Origin: Flavobacteriales bacterium
GTDB taxonomy: Bacteria > Bacteroidota > Bacteroidia > Flavobacteriales > Flavobacteriaceae
Assembly: GCA_017302935.1 (NCBI GenBank)
Contig: JAFLBT010000012.1
Location: 1-38,049, forward strand
Reading direction: 5' to 3'
Length of the DNA: 38,049 bases
Shown in pieces: positions 14,655 to 22,225 of the stretch. The position numbers and the translations under genes are program-made. Below the pieces are notes generated by a model that saw nothing but the letters and a program-made list of their open reading frames with translations, was not told where the DNA came from and did not search any database. How positions within the stretch are numbered: position 1 is the stretch's first letter; every line of letters starts with the position of its first letter.

Positions 14655-16208
14655 ATGTCAACCATCGCACAACAATTCGGCATGACCGAAGCCCTAGAAA
14701 TATTAGGCATAAAACCCATCAACGAAGGAACTTCCACCGGAAACAACCATTTTTCCAATGGCGAAATCATCGAAAGTTATTCACCCGTTGACGGTCAATT
14801 GATTGCCAAAGTAAAAACCACCACAGCAGCCGATTACGAAAAAGTAATGCAAACCGCTACCGAAGCGTTTAAAACCTTTCGTTTGATGCCGGCTCCAAAA
14901 CGAGGCGAAATCGTTCGTCAGTTTGGTGAAAAATTGAGAAAATATAAAGAACCACTCGGGAAATTAGTTTCCTACGAAATGGGAAAATCACTGCAAGAAG
15001 GCTATGGAGAAGTGCAGGAAATGATTGATATTTGTGATTTTGCAGTAGGTCTTTCTCGACAATTACACGGGTTAACCATGCATTCCGAGCGTCCCGGACA
15101 TAGAATGTACGAACAATATCATCCGCTTGGTGTGGTGGGAATCATTTCGGCCTTTAACTTTCCGGTAGCCGTTTGGTCATGGAATACCGCTTTGGCTTGG
15201 ATTTGTGGCGACGTTTGCGTTTGGAAACCCTCTGAAAAAACACCGCTTTGTGGTGTGGCGTGTCAAAATATTATCGCCGAAGTATTAAAAGAAAATAATT
15301 TACCAGAAGGAATCTCTTGTTTAATCAACGGCGATTACAAAGTAGGCGAATTAATGACGCATGACAAACGTGTTCCATTAGTTTCTGCAACCGGTTCCAC
15401 TAGAATGGGTAAAATTGTGGCACAAGCTTGTGCCGCTCGTTTAGGCAATTCATTGTTAGAATTAGGTGGAAACAACGCCATCATCGTTACACCGGATGCT
15501 GACATCAAAATGACGGTTATCGGAGCCGTTTTTGGAGCAGTTGGAACAGCCGGACAACGTTGTACTTCTACCCGACGATTAATCATTCACGAAAGTATTT
15601 ATGATAAAGTAAAAGAGGCTTTGGCTGGAGCATATAAGCAATTACGTATCGGAAATCCATTAGACCAAAACAACCATGTGGGTCCGTTAATTGATGTTCA
15701 TGCAGTAGAAATGTACAAAAAAGCGTTAGAAAAGGTAGTGGCCGAAGGCGGAAAAATCATCGTAGAAGGTGGTGTTTTATCCGGAGAAGGATATGAAAGT
15801 GGTTGTTATGTAAAACCAGCCATCGCAGAAGCTGAAAATCATTTTGAAATCGTACAACACGAAACCTTCGCTCCGGTTTTATATTTACTAAAATATTCCG
15901 GCGACGTGCACAATGCCATCGAAATCCAAAACGGTGTTGCCCAAGGATTATCTTCGGCCATCATGACTAATAATTTACGTGAAGCAGAAGCTTTCTTATC
16001 ACATGCCGGTTCAGATTGCGGAATTGCCAACGTAAACATAGGAACTTCCGGTGCCGAAATCGGAGGAGCTTTTGGTGGAGAAAAAGAAACCGGAGGTGGT
16101 CGCGAATCCGGTTCAGATGCATGGAAAATTTATATGCGAAGACAAACGAATACAATTAATTATACCACAAGTTTGCCATTGGCACAAGGGATTAAGTTTG
16201 ATTTGTAG
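14655..16208 (+). CDS. Aldehyde dehydrogenase, ALDH7/antiquitin type
   Basis: 517 residues, full length for the NAD(P)+-dependent aldehyde dehydrogenase superfamily. The catalytic residues are visible: Asn168 in SAFNFP, Glu269 in LELGGNN and nucleophile Cys303 in GTAGQRCTSTRR. The stretch ERPGHRMYEQYHPLGVVGI and the GTAGQRCTSTRRL context resemble ALDH7 (antiquitin; L-2-aminoadipate semialdehyde or piperideine-6-carboxylate dehydrogenase) more than other classes, which suggests lysine breakdown. An assignment to 2-aminomuconate semialdehyde, tempting because 3-hydroxyanthranilate dioxygenase lies 4 kb away, is less well supported. Monocistronic: it has its own promoter box, and a heptamer array and a strong terminator follow. 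Confidence 0.9.
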   Translation: MSTIAQQFGMTEALEILGIKPINEGTSTGNNHFSNGEIIESYSPVDGQLIAKVKTTTAADYEKVMQTATEAFKTFRLMPAPKRGEIVRQFGEKLRKYKEPLGKLVSYEMGKSLQEGYGEVQEMIDICDFAVGLSRQLHGLTMHSERPGHRMYEQYHPLGVVGIISAFNFPVAVWSWNTALAWICGDVCVWKPSEKTPLCGVACQNIIAEVLKENNLPEGISCLINGDYKVGELMTHDKRVPLVSATGSTRMGKIVAQACAARLGNSLLELGGNNAIIVTPDADIKMTVIGAVFGAVGTAGQRCTSTRRLIIHESIYDKVKEALAGAYKQLRIGNPLDQNNHVGPLIDVHAVEMYKKALEKVVAEGGKIIVEGGVLSGEGYESGCYVKPAIAEAENHFEIVQHETFAPVLYLLKYSGDVHNAIEIQNGVAQGLSSAIMTNNLREAEAFLSHAGSDCGIANVNIGTSGAEIGGAFGGEKETGGGRESGSDAWKIYMRRQTNTINYTTSLPLAQGIKFDL

Positions 16209-16213
16209 TTTAA

Positions 16214-16248
16214 GAGTATAGAATAAAGAAAATAGAGAATAGAAAACC
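16214..16248. repeat. 7-base-period tandem array, unit GARAATA
   Basis: Five consecutive 7-base units, each beginning GA (such as GAGTATA, GAATAAA, GAGAATA), 5 bases after the aldehyde dehydrogenase stop and running into the terminator stem. Units GAAAATA, GAGAATA and GAGTATA also occur in the arrays at 33867-33953, more than 17 kb away. Confidence 0.8.
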
Positions 16249-16278
16249 TTGCAGAATAAAAATTTGCAAGGTTTTTTT
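16243..16278 (+). terminator. Intrinsic terminator of the aldehyde dehydrogenase gene
   Basis: AAAACCTTGCA (16243-16253) pairs with TGCAAGGTTTT (16265-16275), 11-base loop, with T continuing to 16278. Confidence 0.85.
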
Positions 16279-16338
16279 ATGGAGTGACGCAACTTTTTGC
16301 TTTCTTTTTCATCTATAGATAAATCAACCAAACAATTC

Positions 16339-16713
16339 ATGAAAAAGTTATTTTTATTTTTGGCTTGTATGCCGTTTTTACTAGCAACCACTTGCGAAGA
16401 AGATGACGAGGTAATTTGCACCCAAGAAGCAAAAGCCGGTTTGAATATTACTGTGAAAGACGCGGTGACGCAAGATTTACTTTCACTTGGGGTAACGGTT
16501 ATAATTCAAGATGGTTTATATACCGAAACTTTAGAAGAATTCATTGGTGAAGATTTTTCATTTTTTATGGGAGCATGGGAACGAGTTGGTACTTATACTG
16601 TAACTGTTTCCAAAGAAGGTTATCAAACCTTCACCTCTGAACCTATTGTTGTAACGGCTGATGTTTGCCACGTTATTCCTCAACAAATAACCGTTGACTT
16701 ACAACCCAATTAA
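16339..16713 (+). CDS. Small lipoprotein with a carboxypeptidase-regulatory-like beta domain
   Basis: 124 residues from the ATG at 16339; an upstream in-frame TTG at 16297 would bury the signal peptide behind 14 polar residues and is rejected. The signal MKKLFLFLACMPFLLATTC, with a probable lipidated Cys19 and an acidic EEDDE next to it, suggests surface export. The rest (about residues 30-124) resembles a carboxypeptidase-regulatory-like or PEGA-type beta-sandwich: AGLNITVKDAVTQDLLSLGV, then the YTVTVSKEGYQTF motif typical of such domains. Possibly a surface-exposed binding or adhesion module; no specific function can be given. It stands alone between two terminators. Confidence 0.7.
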   Translation: MKKLFLFLACMPFLLATTCEEDDEVICTQEAKAGLNITVKDAVTQDLLSLGVTVIIQDGLYTETLEEFIGEDFSFFMGAWERVGTYTVTVSKEGYQTFTSEPIVVTADVCHVIPQQITVDLQPN

Positions 16714-16740
16714 GGCATGTTTGTTTTGTTTTATACACGA

Positions 16741-16776
16741 AAAACCCTGCTAGGCACAACGTTTAGCAGGGTTTTT
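16741..16776. terminator. Bidirectional intrinsic terminator between convergent genes
   Basis: A 12-bp stem, AAAACCCTGCTA (16741-16752) with TAGCAGGGTTTT (16764-16775), 11-base loop, with T on the plus strand to 16776 and T-rich sequence on the minus strand. It can serve both the lipoprotein gene (+) and the PhnA-domain gene (-). Confidence 0.8.
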
Positions 16777-16805
16777 AATTATTTGGTCATTGACAAATTG
16801 CCACA

Positions 16806-17378
16806 TCATTTCGTCTTTTTCACATACTGCGTTAAAATATAAATACTTTGGTTTTCCACTCTTCCTTCAATCAGGTTAGCATCATCCCAAACCAATTTAA
16901 TATTGTGTACCGCAGCACCGCGTTTAGCTGTGAAGTTTGCTCCTTTTACATCTAAATCTTTAATCAAAACCACAGAATCACCATCTTTCAAGATGTTTCC
17001 GTTGGAATCTTTGTGGATGATTTTACCTTCTTCATCATCACCTTCTCCGGTAGCTTTTGCCCATTCTAAGGCATCTTCTTCCAGATACATCATTTCTAAC
17101 AAATCGTGGTTTTTGAGTCGGGCTAGCATTCTCCACGATACAATTTGCACCGGTAAATGTTCGCTCCACATGCTTTCATTTAAACCACGCCAATCCTCAG
17201 GATGTGTTGTTTCCGGATTTTCGATTTGATTTTTTAATTTTTCAGTGATTAAAATACAGTTTTCTACACTTTCTTCCGTTTTAGGAGCAACAGTATATAC
17301 CACTAAATTTTCGTCAGAACCGCTGATTTCACAGAGTGAACCGCTACGGTCTCTTAATCTTTTTTCGGTAATGGTCAT
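16806..17378 (-). CDS. PhnA-domain protein with a degenerate zinc ribbon
   Basis: 190 residues. The C-terminal PhnA domain (about 123-190: KDSNGNILKDGDSVVLIKDL, then a VKGANFTAKRGAAVHNI segment) is intact. The N-terminal half (about 5-110) follows the long PhnA form, including LNESMWSEHLPVQIVSWRMLARL. In long-form relatives as I recall them, zinc-binding cysteines occur in CELC, CDTC and RCLN. Here the equivalents are Cys16-x-x-Ser19, Thr45/Leu48 and Arg64-Gly65, so only Cys16 and Cys41 remain. Despite the name, PhnA proteins have no proven part in phosphonate breakdown. The start codon shares one base with the stop of the upstream DUF6646-like gene (TAATG), so translation is coupled. Confidence 0.8.
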   Translation of the reverse strand: MTITEKRLRDRSGSLCEISGSDENLVVYTVAPKTEESVENCILITEKLKNQIENPETTHPEDWRGLNESMWSEHLPVQIVSWRMLARLKNHDLLEMMYLEEDALEWAKATGEGDDEEGKIIHKDSNGNILKDGDSVVLIKDLDVKGANFTAKRGAAVHNIKLVWDDANLIEGRVENQSIYILTQYVKKTK

Positions 17379-17863
17379 TATAAATTGAAAGAAGCTCCGA
17401 TACTAAATTGGAATTGATTGTTTAGTTTTTCATAACCAATTGGGTCATTGTTGTAAGAAGCAATTGGAAATCCAACTTCTGAAAACAATCCAAATCCTTC
17501 AGAAAAGAAATATCTAACGCCGGCATGAGCACCAAAATTACGCAATCCTAAATTTAAACCCGGATAAATATCAATAGCTTCCGGTAATTTTAAAACATTT
17601 CCAATGTTGGCACTAAAACGAGCTTTGATATCAAATTCGTCTTCAAATTTTGAAGCATCGCCATCCACACTCAACAAGTAAACAGTTTGAACACCAATTG
17701 ACATGTTTTCACCAATCCCACGGTCATAAAACAAAGTAATTCCGGTTGCGTGGTCTTGAATGTTAGCACCTACTTGAAATTTTTGATCTCCTTTTCCTTT
17801 ATACGCTTGAGCATTCGCAAAAAGAGAACCGAACAAAAGTCCTAATACAAATAATTTTTTCAT
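17378..17863 (-). CDS. Outer-membrane beta-barrel-like protein (DUF6646-type)
   Basis: 161 residues. The signal peptide ends FANAQA (about residue 20). The mature part alternates polar and hydrophobic residues with many glycines and aromatics (KFQVGANIQDHATGITLFYD, NLGLRNFGAHAGVRYFF) and ends in a strand with terminal NL, as expected for a small 8-strand outer-membrane barrel. I recognise it as a DUF6646-like protein of Flavobacteriia; no function is known. A consensus -7 box at 17880-17887 places the transcript start about 12 bases before the ATG. It is cotranscribed with the PhnA-domain gene through a TAATG junction. Confidence 0.75.
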   Translation of the reverse strand: MKKLFVLGLLFGSLFANAQAYKGKGDQKFQVGANIQDHATGITLFYDRGIGENMSIGVQTVYLLSVDGDASKFEDEFDIKARFSANIGNVLKLPEAIDIYPGLNLGLRNFGAHAGVRYFFSEGFGLFSEVGFPIASYNNDPIGYEKLNNQFQFSIGASFNL

Positions 17864-17879
17864 GGTTATAAAATTTTTA

Positions 17880-17887
17880 CAAAGGTA
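17880..17887 (-). promoter_or_regulatory. Promoter -7 box for the DUF6646-like/PhnA pair
   Basis: CAAAGGTA on the plus strand is TACCTTTG on the minus strand, an exact TAnnTTTG, 16 bases upstream of the ATG at 17861-17863. No -33 TTG. Confidence 0.55.
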
Positions 17888-17937
17888 TGATTTTTAGTAA
17901 ATAAAGGTGAAGTTAAATTGAATTTTCAATTTTTAAT

Positions 17938-18078
17938 GAACACGGATTTTAAAAATTGGAGTAATTTGGAAAATTTGATTTTTTAGACTTTACACCTGAC
18001 AGTTTTTTTTTCAAACCTGTCAGGTGTAATGTTATCAATAGATTTTTAAAATTTTAGAAATTTCTAAAATCCGTGTTC
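17938..18078. repeat. 141-base nested inverted repeat, possibly a miniature mobile or dispersed element
   Basis: Perfect 13-bp terminal arms (GAACACGGATTTT at 17938-17950 with its complement at 18066-18078) enclose a second perfect 13-bp stem (TTACACCTGACAG at 17990-18002 with 18017-18029) whose 14-base loop holds nine T. No T tract follows the inner stem on either side, so it is not a standard terminator. It fills most of the spacer between the phosphatase gene and the DUF6646-like gene. A related end sequence (AAATCTGTGTTCTAAAAT) occurs at 31798-31815. Confidence 0.7.
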
Positions 18079-18094
18079 TAAAAATTAAACCGTC

Positions 18095-18826
18095 TTAATT
18101 CCTTCCTTTCTCGTTAGGATACAATTGAGGCAACGATTCACTTTGCCAATATTCTTTAGAATCCACATCTAAAATGGTAAGCGGTCCATAAAAAGCAGCT
18201 CCGGTATCGATATTCCACACACAGGCTTTGTTGATGGGAATTGTTTCATTGATACGAGTGGTAGGTGTATGACCGATATAAATTTCGTTGTAAAAAGTAA
18301 ACCTTTTTGGATAATAAGGACTATTTTTAGTTAATTCCGGATTGAGCGAAAGAGCTGTTTCCCACAAGGTTCTATCCCAATAAAAGAGTCGAGGATAATA
18401 TTCATAGGCAATGCCGTTTACGTTGGTAAAACCTGCATGTATAAACAATCGGTTTTGGTCATCTAAATAATAATCACGTAAATGATTTTCTAAGAAATCG
18501 ATGTGTTCTAAACGTGTTTTTTCAGAAACGTTTTGATAAGCATCAATGGTTGATTGACCACCATGTTTGAACCATTCTTGGTTGTAATCGTTTGTTTTTA
18601 AATAATTGAGTAACAGTTCGTCGTGGTTACCACGTATGAAAACACAGTTTTTTAGCTTCCCTAATTCGATTAAAAAATCTAACACCTGAGGCGATTCGCT
18701 CCAGCCATCTACATAATCACCTAAGAAAATTAATGTATCATTTTTTGTGGCTTGACTTCTTTCAAGTACTTGGTGTAATGCCCGAAGACCACCGTGAATG
18801 TCGCCGATTACAAATGTTTTAGTCAT
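18095..18826 (-). CDS. PPP-type metallophosphoesterase (serine/threonine phosphatase-like)
   Basis: 243 residues from the ATG at 18824-18826; an alternative ATG at 18836-18838 adds MIKT. The downstream start is preferred because GDIHG then falls at the usual distance from the N-terminus. PPP-family metal-site motifs are clear: GDIHGG (Asp9, His11), GDYVDG (about 36-41), GNHDE (about 66-70), a later FIHAGF and an IGHTPT motif near residue 193. The canonical GDxxDRG has Gly in place of Arg (GDYVDGW), so phosphate binding may differ from protein phosphatase 1. Substrates of such enzymes include phosphoproteins and dinucleoside polyphosphates. It overlaps the upstream AlbA_2 gene by 8 bases, so the two are translationally coupled. 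Confidence 0.85.
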   Translation of the reverse strand: MTKTFVIGDIHGGLRALHQVLERSQATKNDTLIFLGDYVDGWSESPQVLDFLIELGKLKNCVFIRGNHDELLLNYLKTNDYNQEWFKHGGQSTIDAYQNVSEKTRLEHIDFLENHLRDYYLDDQNRLFIHAGFTNVNGIAYEYYPRLFYWDRTLWETALSLNPELTKNSPYYPKRFTFYNEIYIGHTPTTRINETIPINKACVWNIDTGAAFYGPLTILDVDSKEYWQSESLPQLYPNEKGRN

Positions 18827-19970
18827 TGTTTTTATCATATTTCACCTTCCTCAAAATCCGCATAGTTTCTTTGAAATTAATATAAACTAATGGATTTTCA
18901 ACTGATTTAAGCAGGGTTTTGGCATCAATTAATTTTTGTTTAGCTTCTTCAAAGCCATTCAAATAACAAATCATTAGGGTTGAAGGCAAATTTAGTAAAT
19001 CCTTGTTATCAGTTACGCTTAAAAAGGTTCCTTTTTGTAATTTTTGTAGTAAAGCTAAATTGGAATTATAAATATGAAACATCATTTTTCGATTGTATTG
19101 TGGAGGGTCGAATAAAAATTCGTTTTCGATTTTATAATATCCGTTATCAAAAAAGGTTAGTATTTGTTTTTCCAGAGGATAGTAACTCGTTTTGTCATTC
19201 AATCCCAATGGAACATATTCAGTAATCGAAAATGTTTTGTCATCATAATCAATGGAAACTTCATCAAAAGCAGAGTAAAATAGCTTGATTTGCTCGTTAA
19301 TTAATTCAATATCTACTCTTGAAAAAAAGATTTTATCCCTCACTTTTTTCTTTTGACCGGCCCAACAAACCACAAAAAGTTCTTTAAATACATGGTAATT
19401 TGAATACATGTCTTTATGGCGATTGTTCATAAAATCCAAAACACCTTCTAATGTATAGGAAATACTGTTTCGCGAATTATTTTCAATTCCAATAACGGTT
19501 TCAGCATTCATTTTAGAAAATGGAATTTTTTCGTCTGTTGGGATGGAATTACTGCCTCTTCGTACAAAAACGGTGTGAGCCGGAATAGTATAAATTCCCT
19601 TTTTAAAAGCAGAAATTTTGCTGTTAGGTTTGATGGTTACCAATCCAACCACTTTGTCTTTTGGTAAGTTTGGAAATGGCACATTTTCATATTGAATTTT
19701 AGGAGGATTTTCCAAAAAAGCATTTACCAAGTTTTGAATGCGGCTATCGTCAAAGAAATCATCACCCACAATTTCATTTTCTTGATCTTCTACGCCCACA
19801 ACAATATACGCATTATTAGTTGGATTGGAATTAGATAAGGCACAAATGTGCTTCAAGAACTTTGCTTTTCCCTCTTTTGAGTGTAGATTAAGTTGTCGTT
19901 TTTTATCATAGAAACTATTCTCATCATGATGAGCTAAAAGGTTTTTGATGAGCAATCGTTTATTAATCAC
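18819..19970 (-). CDS. AlbA_2 (Schlafen-type) domain protein
   Basis: 383 residues, no signal peptide, cytoplasmic. Residues about 8-150 match the AlbA_2/Schlafen-type putative nucleic-acid-binding domain: FLKHICALSNSNPTNNAYIV, then VGVEDQENEIVG, and a terminal FVRRGSNSIPTDE, the usual end of this domain. The remainder (about 160-383) is charged and I do not recognise it. Proteins with this domain are often annotated as transcriptional regulators or ATP-binding proteins; no Walker A motif is seen here. Its stop lies inside the start region of the PPP phosphatase, so they form a two-gene operon. The upstream spacer holds the terminator of the T9SS gene and no clear promoter. Confidence 0.7.
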   Translation of the reverse strand: MINKRLLIKNLLAHHDENSFYDKKRQLNLHSKEGKAKFLKHICALSNSNPTNNAYIVVGVEDQENEIVGDDFFDDSRIQNLVNAFLENPPKIQYENVPFPNLPKDKVVGLVTIKPNSKISAFKKGIYTIPAHTVFVRRGSNSIPTDEKIPFSKMNAETVIGIENNSRNSISYTLEGVLDFMNNRHKDMYSNYHVFKELFVVCWAGQKKKVRDKIFFSRVDIELINEQIKLFYSAFDEVSIDYDDKTFSITEYVPLGLNDKTSYYPLEKQILTFFDNGYYKIENEFLFDPPQYNRKMMFHIYNSNLALLQKLQKGTFLSVTDNKDLLNLPSTLMICYLNGFEEAKQKLIDAKTLLKSVENPLVYINFKETMRILRKVKYDKNND

Positions 19971-19990
19971 GTGAATTACTTTTAATTAAA

Positions 19991-20022
19991 AAACGCTCAA
20001 CAAATAAATTTATTGAGCGTTT
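19991..20022 (-). terminator. Intrinsic terminator of the T9SS cargo gene at 20042
   Basis: AAACGCTCAA (19991-20000) with TTGAGCGTTT (20013-20022), 10-bp stem and 12-base loop. On the minus strand it is followed by TTTTTTAATT. It lies 19 bases after the stop codon. Confidence 0.8.
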
Positions 20023-20041
20023 AAGAGTCGTTAGAAAAAGA

Positions 20042-20953
20042 TTAATTTTTAACTATTTTCTTTGTGCCAATTTTTGTGTTATCAGCAAAAACATTTACAA
20101 AATAAACGCCGTTATCTAAGTGTTTTAGGTTAATTTCAGCTTGCTTTGATTCCATTATTTTACGACCATTTAAATCAAATAGTTGATACGAAAAGTCACT
20201 AAAATCAGAATTGCTTACAGAAATTGAAACAACATCAGATGTTGGATTAGGATATGCATCAATTCGAGTTGAACGCGAAAAATCAGTAACCCCAAGTGTA
20301 GTTCCCTCTAAAGTAAAAGAAAGGTTATTAAAAGCAGTATTATTCGTTAAAGTACTGATTGTAGTCCAATTGGTTGCACCAGCACCAAAAGCATTAGCCG
20401 GATCTACCAATTTAGCTTGATAATTCGTTCCACTTGCACCAGTTCCTGTATTCCAATTAAATCGAGCTGCTGCTGTATAAGCGGTTAAATTTACTTTAGG
20501 AGCAAAAACCAACCAATAAGTTGTTGCAGCATTAACAATAACCGGACTGGGTAGAGCAGTAGTTAAATCAATATCAAAAACTACTGTTTGAGCCGTTTGA
20601 GTTAGTGTAATACCGGCTTGAGTTCCAACCACATCTAAATCAGCTACAATAGTTCCACCTAAACCACCCGGAATTCCGGAAGGAATATTAGTAGCACCAT
20701 TGGTATAAATCATAAGTCGCATCCCTTGATAAATTGTTGATAGGTTTTGGTCATTTTGAAACCCTCTCAAGGTAACTTTAGTCAATTGAGTTTGTTCAGC
20801 AACCGTAAAATCATCGGCACTATACACCCCATTTCCATTCGAAAGAACATTCGAAACAATTCCATTTGTTCCGGTTACGGGTTGATCAAAAACAACTGTT
20901 TGACCAAACATAGCACTTGAACAAGCAAGAAGTAAAAAGTAAAGTTTTTTCAT
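20042..20953 (-). CDS. Secreted protein with T9SS type A sorting domain
   Basis: 303 residues. The signal peptide ends AMFGQ (about 1-17). The central region (about 20-222) is beta-rich, with segments such as VYSADDFTVAEQTQLTKVTL and TTYWLVFAPKVNLT. This resembles secreted or choice-of-anchor-like domains that describe an event-like jelly roll, but I cannot name a family. A linker leads to the T9SS sorting domain (about 228-303: IDAYPNPTSDVVSISV, YQLFDLNGRKIMES, NGVYFVNVFADN). Monocistronic with a terminator at 19991-20022. The upstream spacer has a TAATTTG sequence one base short of the -7 consensus. Confidence 0.75.
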   Translation of the reverse strand: MKKLYFLLLACSSAMFGQTVVFDQPVTGTNGIVSNVLSNGNGVYSADDFTVAEQTQLTKVTLRGFQNDQNLSTIYQGMRLMIYTNGATNIPSGIPGGLGGTIVADLDVVGTQAGITLTQTAQTVVFDIDLTTALPSPVIVNAATTYWLVFAPKVNLTAYTAAARFNWNTGTGASGTNYQAKLVDPANAFGAGATNWTTISTLTNNTAFNNLSFTLEGTTLGVTDFSRSTRIDAYPNPTSDVVSISVSNSDFSDFSYQLFDLNGRKIMESKQAEINLKHLDNGVYFVNVFADNTKIGTKKIVKN

Positions 20954-21107
20954 AAAAAGATGTTTAAAAATTTCTCCACCAAATTAGGAAATTTTATAAT
21001 ACAAAATATTTTTTTGACATAAAAAAAGCTATTTAACAAAAACAAAATCAGTTCTGTAGAAATTTATAACACTTATTACATTGTTTTATTTGTTTAAAAT
21101 AGGCTTT

Positions 21108-21977
21108 TTAAGGCACCTTATTCCCCATACTCTCTGTCCAAATTTCAAACCAATCTTCAATATCCCATTTTATCTTTTCGATTTTTTGCAATTGTTGAAT
21201 TCGAGCAACATTAACAGTTCCAGCAACCGGAATGATGTTTGAAGGATGATGTTTAATCCAAGAAAGCAATAAAATATCGGCTCCAACATCGTATTTTTCA
21301 GTCAATCTTACCAATACTTTTTTTAATCTTCTGGTTTGTTCAGAATCTTCTCTAAAAACACTTCCTAGTGGATTCCATGCCATCGGACGGATATTGTGAA
21401 CTTGCATATGGTCTAAGCTTCCATCCAACATGGGTTGAAAATGTGTAGCAGAAAATTGAATCTGATTATACGATACTTTCGTTTTTTGTTGAATTAAATC
21501 CGTTTGAGAAGGCGTAAAGTTTGACAAACCAAAGTCAATAATTTTACCTTCTTTATTTAATTTTTCAACTGCTTCCGCAATTTCATCAGCTTGCATCAAA
21601 GGGCTTGGTCGATGAAGTAAAAACACATCCAAATAATCCGTTTGAAGATTTTTCAGCGAATTTTCCGCAGACCAAATAATGTATTCCTTTGAATAATCAT
21701 AATGCTTAATGCGATTATTTCGATTATCAGAAAGATGCTGAATACCGCATTTTGTGATCAATTGAATGGCTGATCGATTGATGTTACTTTGTTTAAAAGC
21801 ATCGCCAAATGCTGCTTCTGTGGTATATCCACCATAAATATCAGCGTGGTCAAATGTGGTGATGTTATTTTCTAAACAAATTAGAATTTGGTTGGACATT
21901 TCAGCTTCATTTAAATTTTTGTCCCAAACACCCCAATTCATGGTGCCGGCTATTACGGATGATAATTTTGTTTTCAT
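21108..21977 (-). CDS. Aldo/keto reductase (YdhF-like)
   Basis: 289 residues, a full-length NADPH-dependent aldo/keto reductase. The catalytic tetrad is visible: Asp and Tyr in TFDHADIYGGY (about 39-50), Lys in LITKCGI (about 76) and His in DVFLLHRPSP (about 117). The C-terminal cofactor segment PVAGTVNVARIQQLQKIEK fits the phosphate-binding end. It resembles E. coli YdhF and is probably a cytoplasmic oxidoreductase of unknown natural substrate. The gene stands alone; a 7-base-period array lies directly upstream of its start codon. Confidence 0.88.
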   Translation of the reverse strand: MKTKLSSVIAGTMNWGVWDKNLNEAEMSNQILICLENNITTFDHADIYGGYTTEAAFGDAFKQSNINRSAIQLITKCGIQHLSDNRNNRIKHYDYSKEYIIWSAENSLKNLQTDYLDVFLLHRPSPLMQADEIAEAVEKLNKEGKIIDFGLSNFTPSQTDLIQQKTKVSYNQIQFSATHFQPMLDGSLDHMQVHNIRPMAWNPLGSVFREDSEQTRRLKKVLVRLTEKYDVGADILLLSWIKHHPSNIIPVAGTVNVARIQQLQKIEKIKWDIEDWFEIWTESMGNKVP

Positions 21978-21984
21978 TTTTTAT

Positions 21985-22025
21985 GGTTATGGATAATGGA
22001 TAATAGGTAATGGGTAATTGGTAAA
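21985..22025. repeat. 7-base-period tandem array, unit GGRTAAT
   Basis: Five consecutive 7-base units from 21991 to 22025 (GGATAAT twice, then AGGTAAT, GGGTAAT and TGGTAAA), preceded by a partial GGTTAT. It lies 8 bases upstream of the aldo/keto reductase start. The rest of the spacer to 22225 is AT-rich; a TTG ... CAATTTGC stretch near 22153-22180 could be a weak moxR promoter. Confidence 0.85.
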
Positions 22026-22225
22026 AGGTTTAGGTTGTTATAAATTTAAACTTTTAAACTTTTCCAATTCGGTCTTAAAATTATAAAAACTAAATCACAA
22101 AACACTCTTAAAGCCTACTATTTAAAAGAAGTTTTAACGCAATGTTAACATCTTGAAAGGAATAAAATTTTCAATTTGCACTGTTAAAATTAACAATTTA
22201 ATTTTAGTTCAAAAAACGGAATAAA

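Noticed and set aside
14655-16208. Assignment of the aldehyde dehydrogenase to 2-aminomuconate semialdehyde because of the nearby dioxygenase
   Set aside because: Sequence blocks fit ALDH7/antiquitin better, and the genes are not adjacent here.
16297-16338. TTG as start of the small lipoprotein gene
   Set aside because: It would put 14 polar residues before the signal peptide that begins at the ATG at 16339.
16113-16421. 102-codon minus-strand open frame across the aldehyde dehydrogenase end and the lipoprotein start
   Set aside because: Runs over a strong terminator and two well-supported plus-strand genes.
17990-18029. Simple intrinsic terminator
   Set aside because: The stem is strong but neither strand has a T tract after it; the T run is in the loop.
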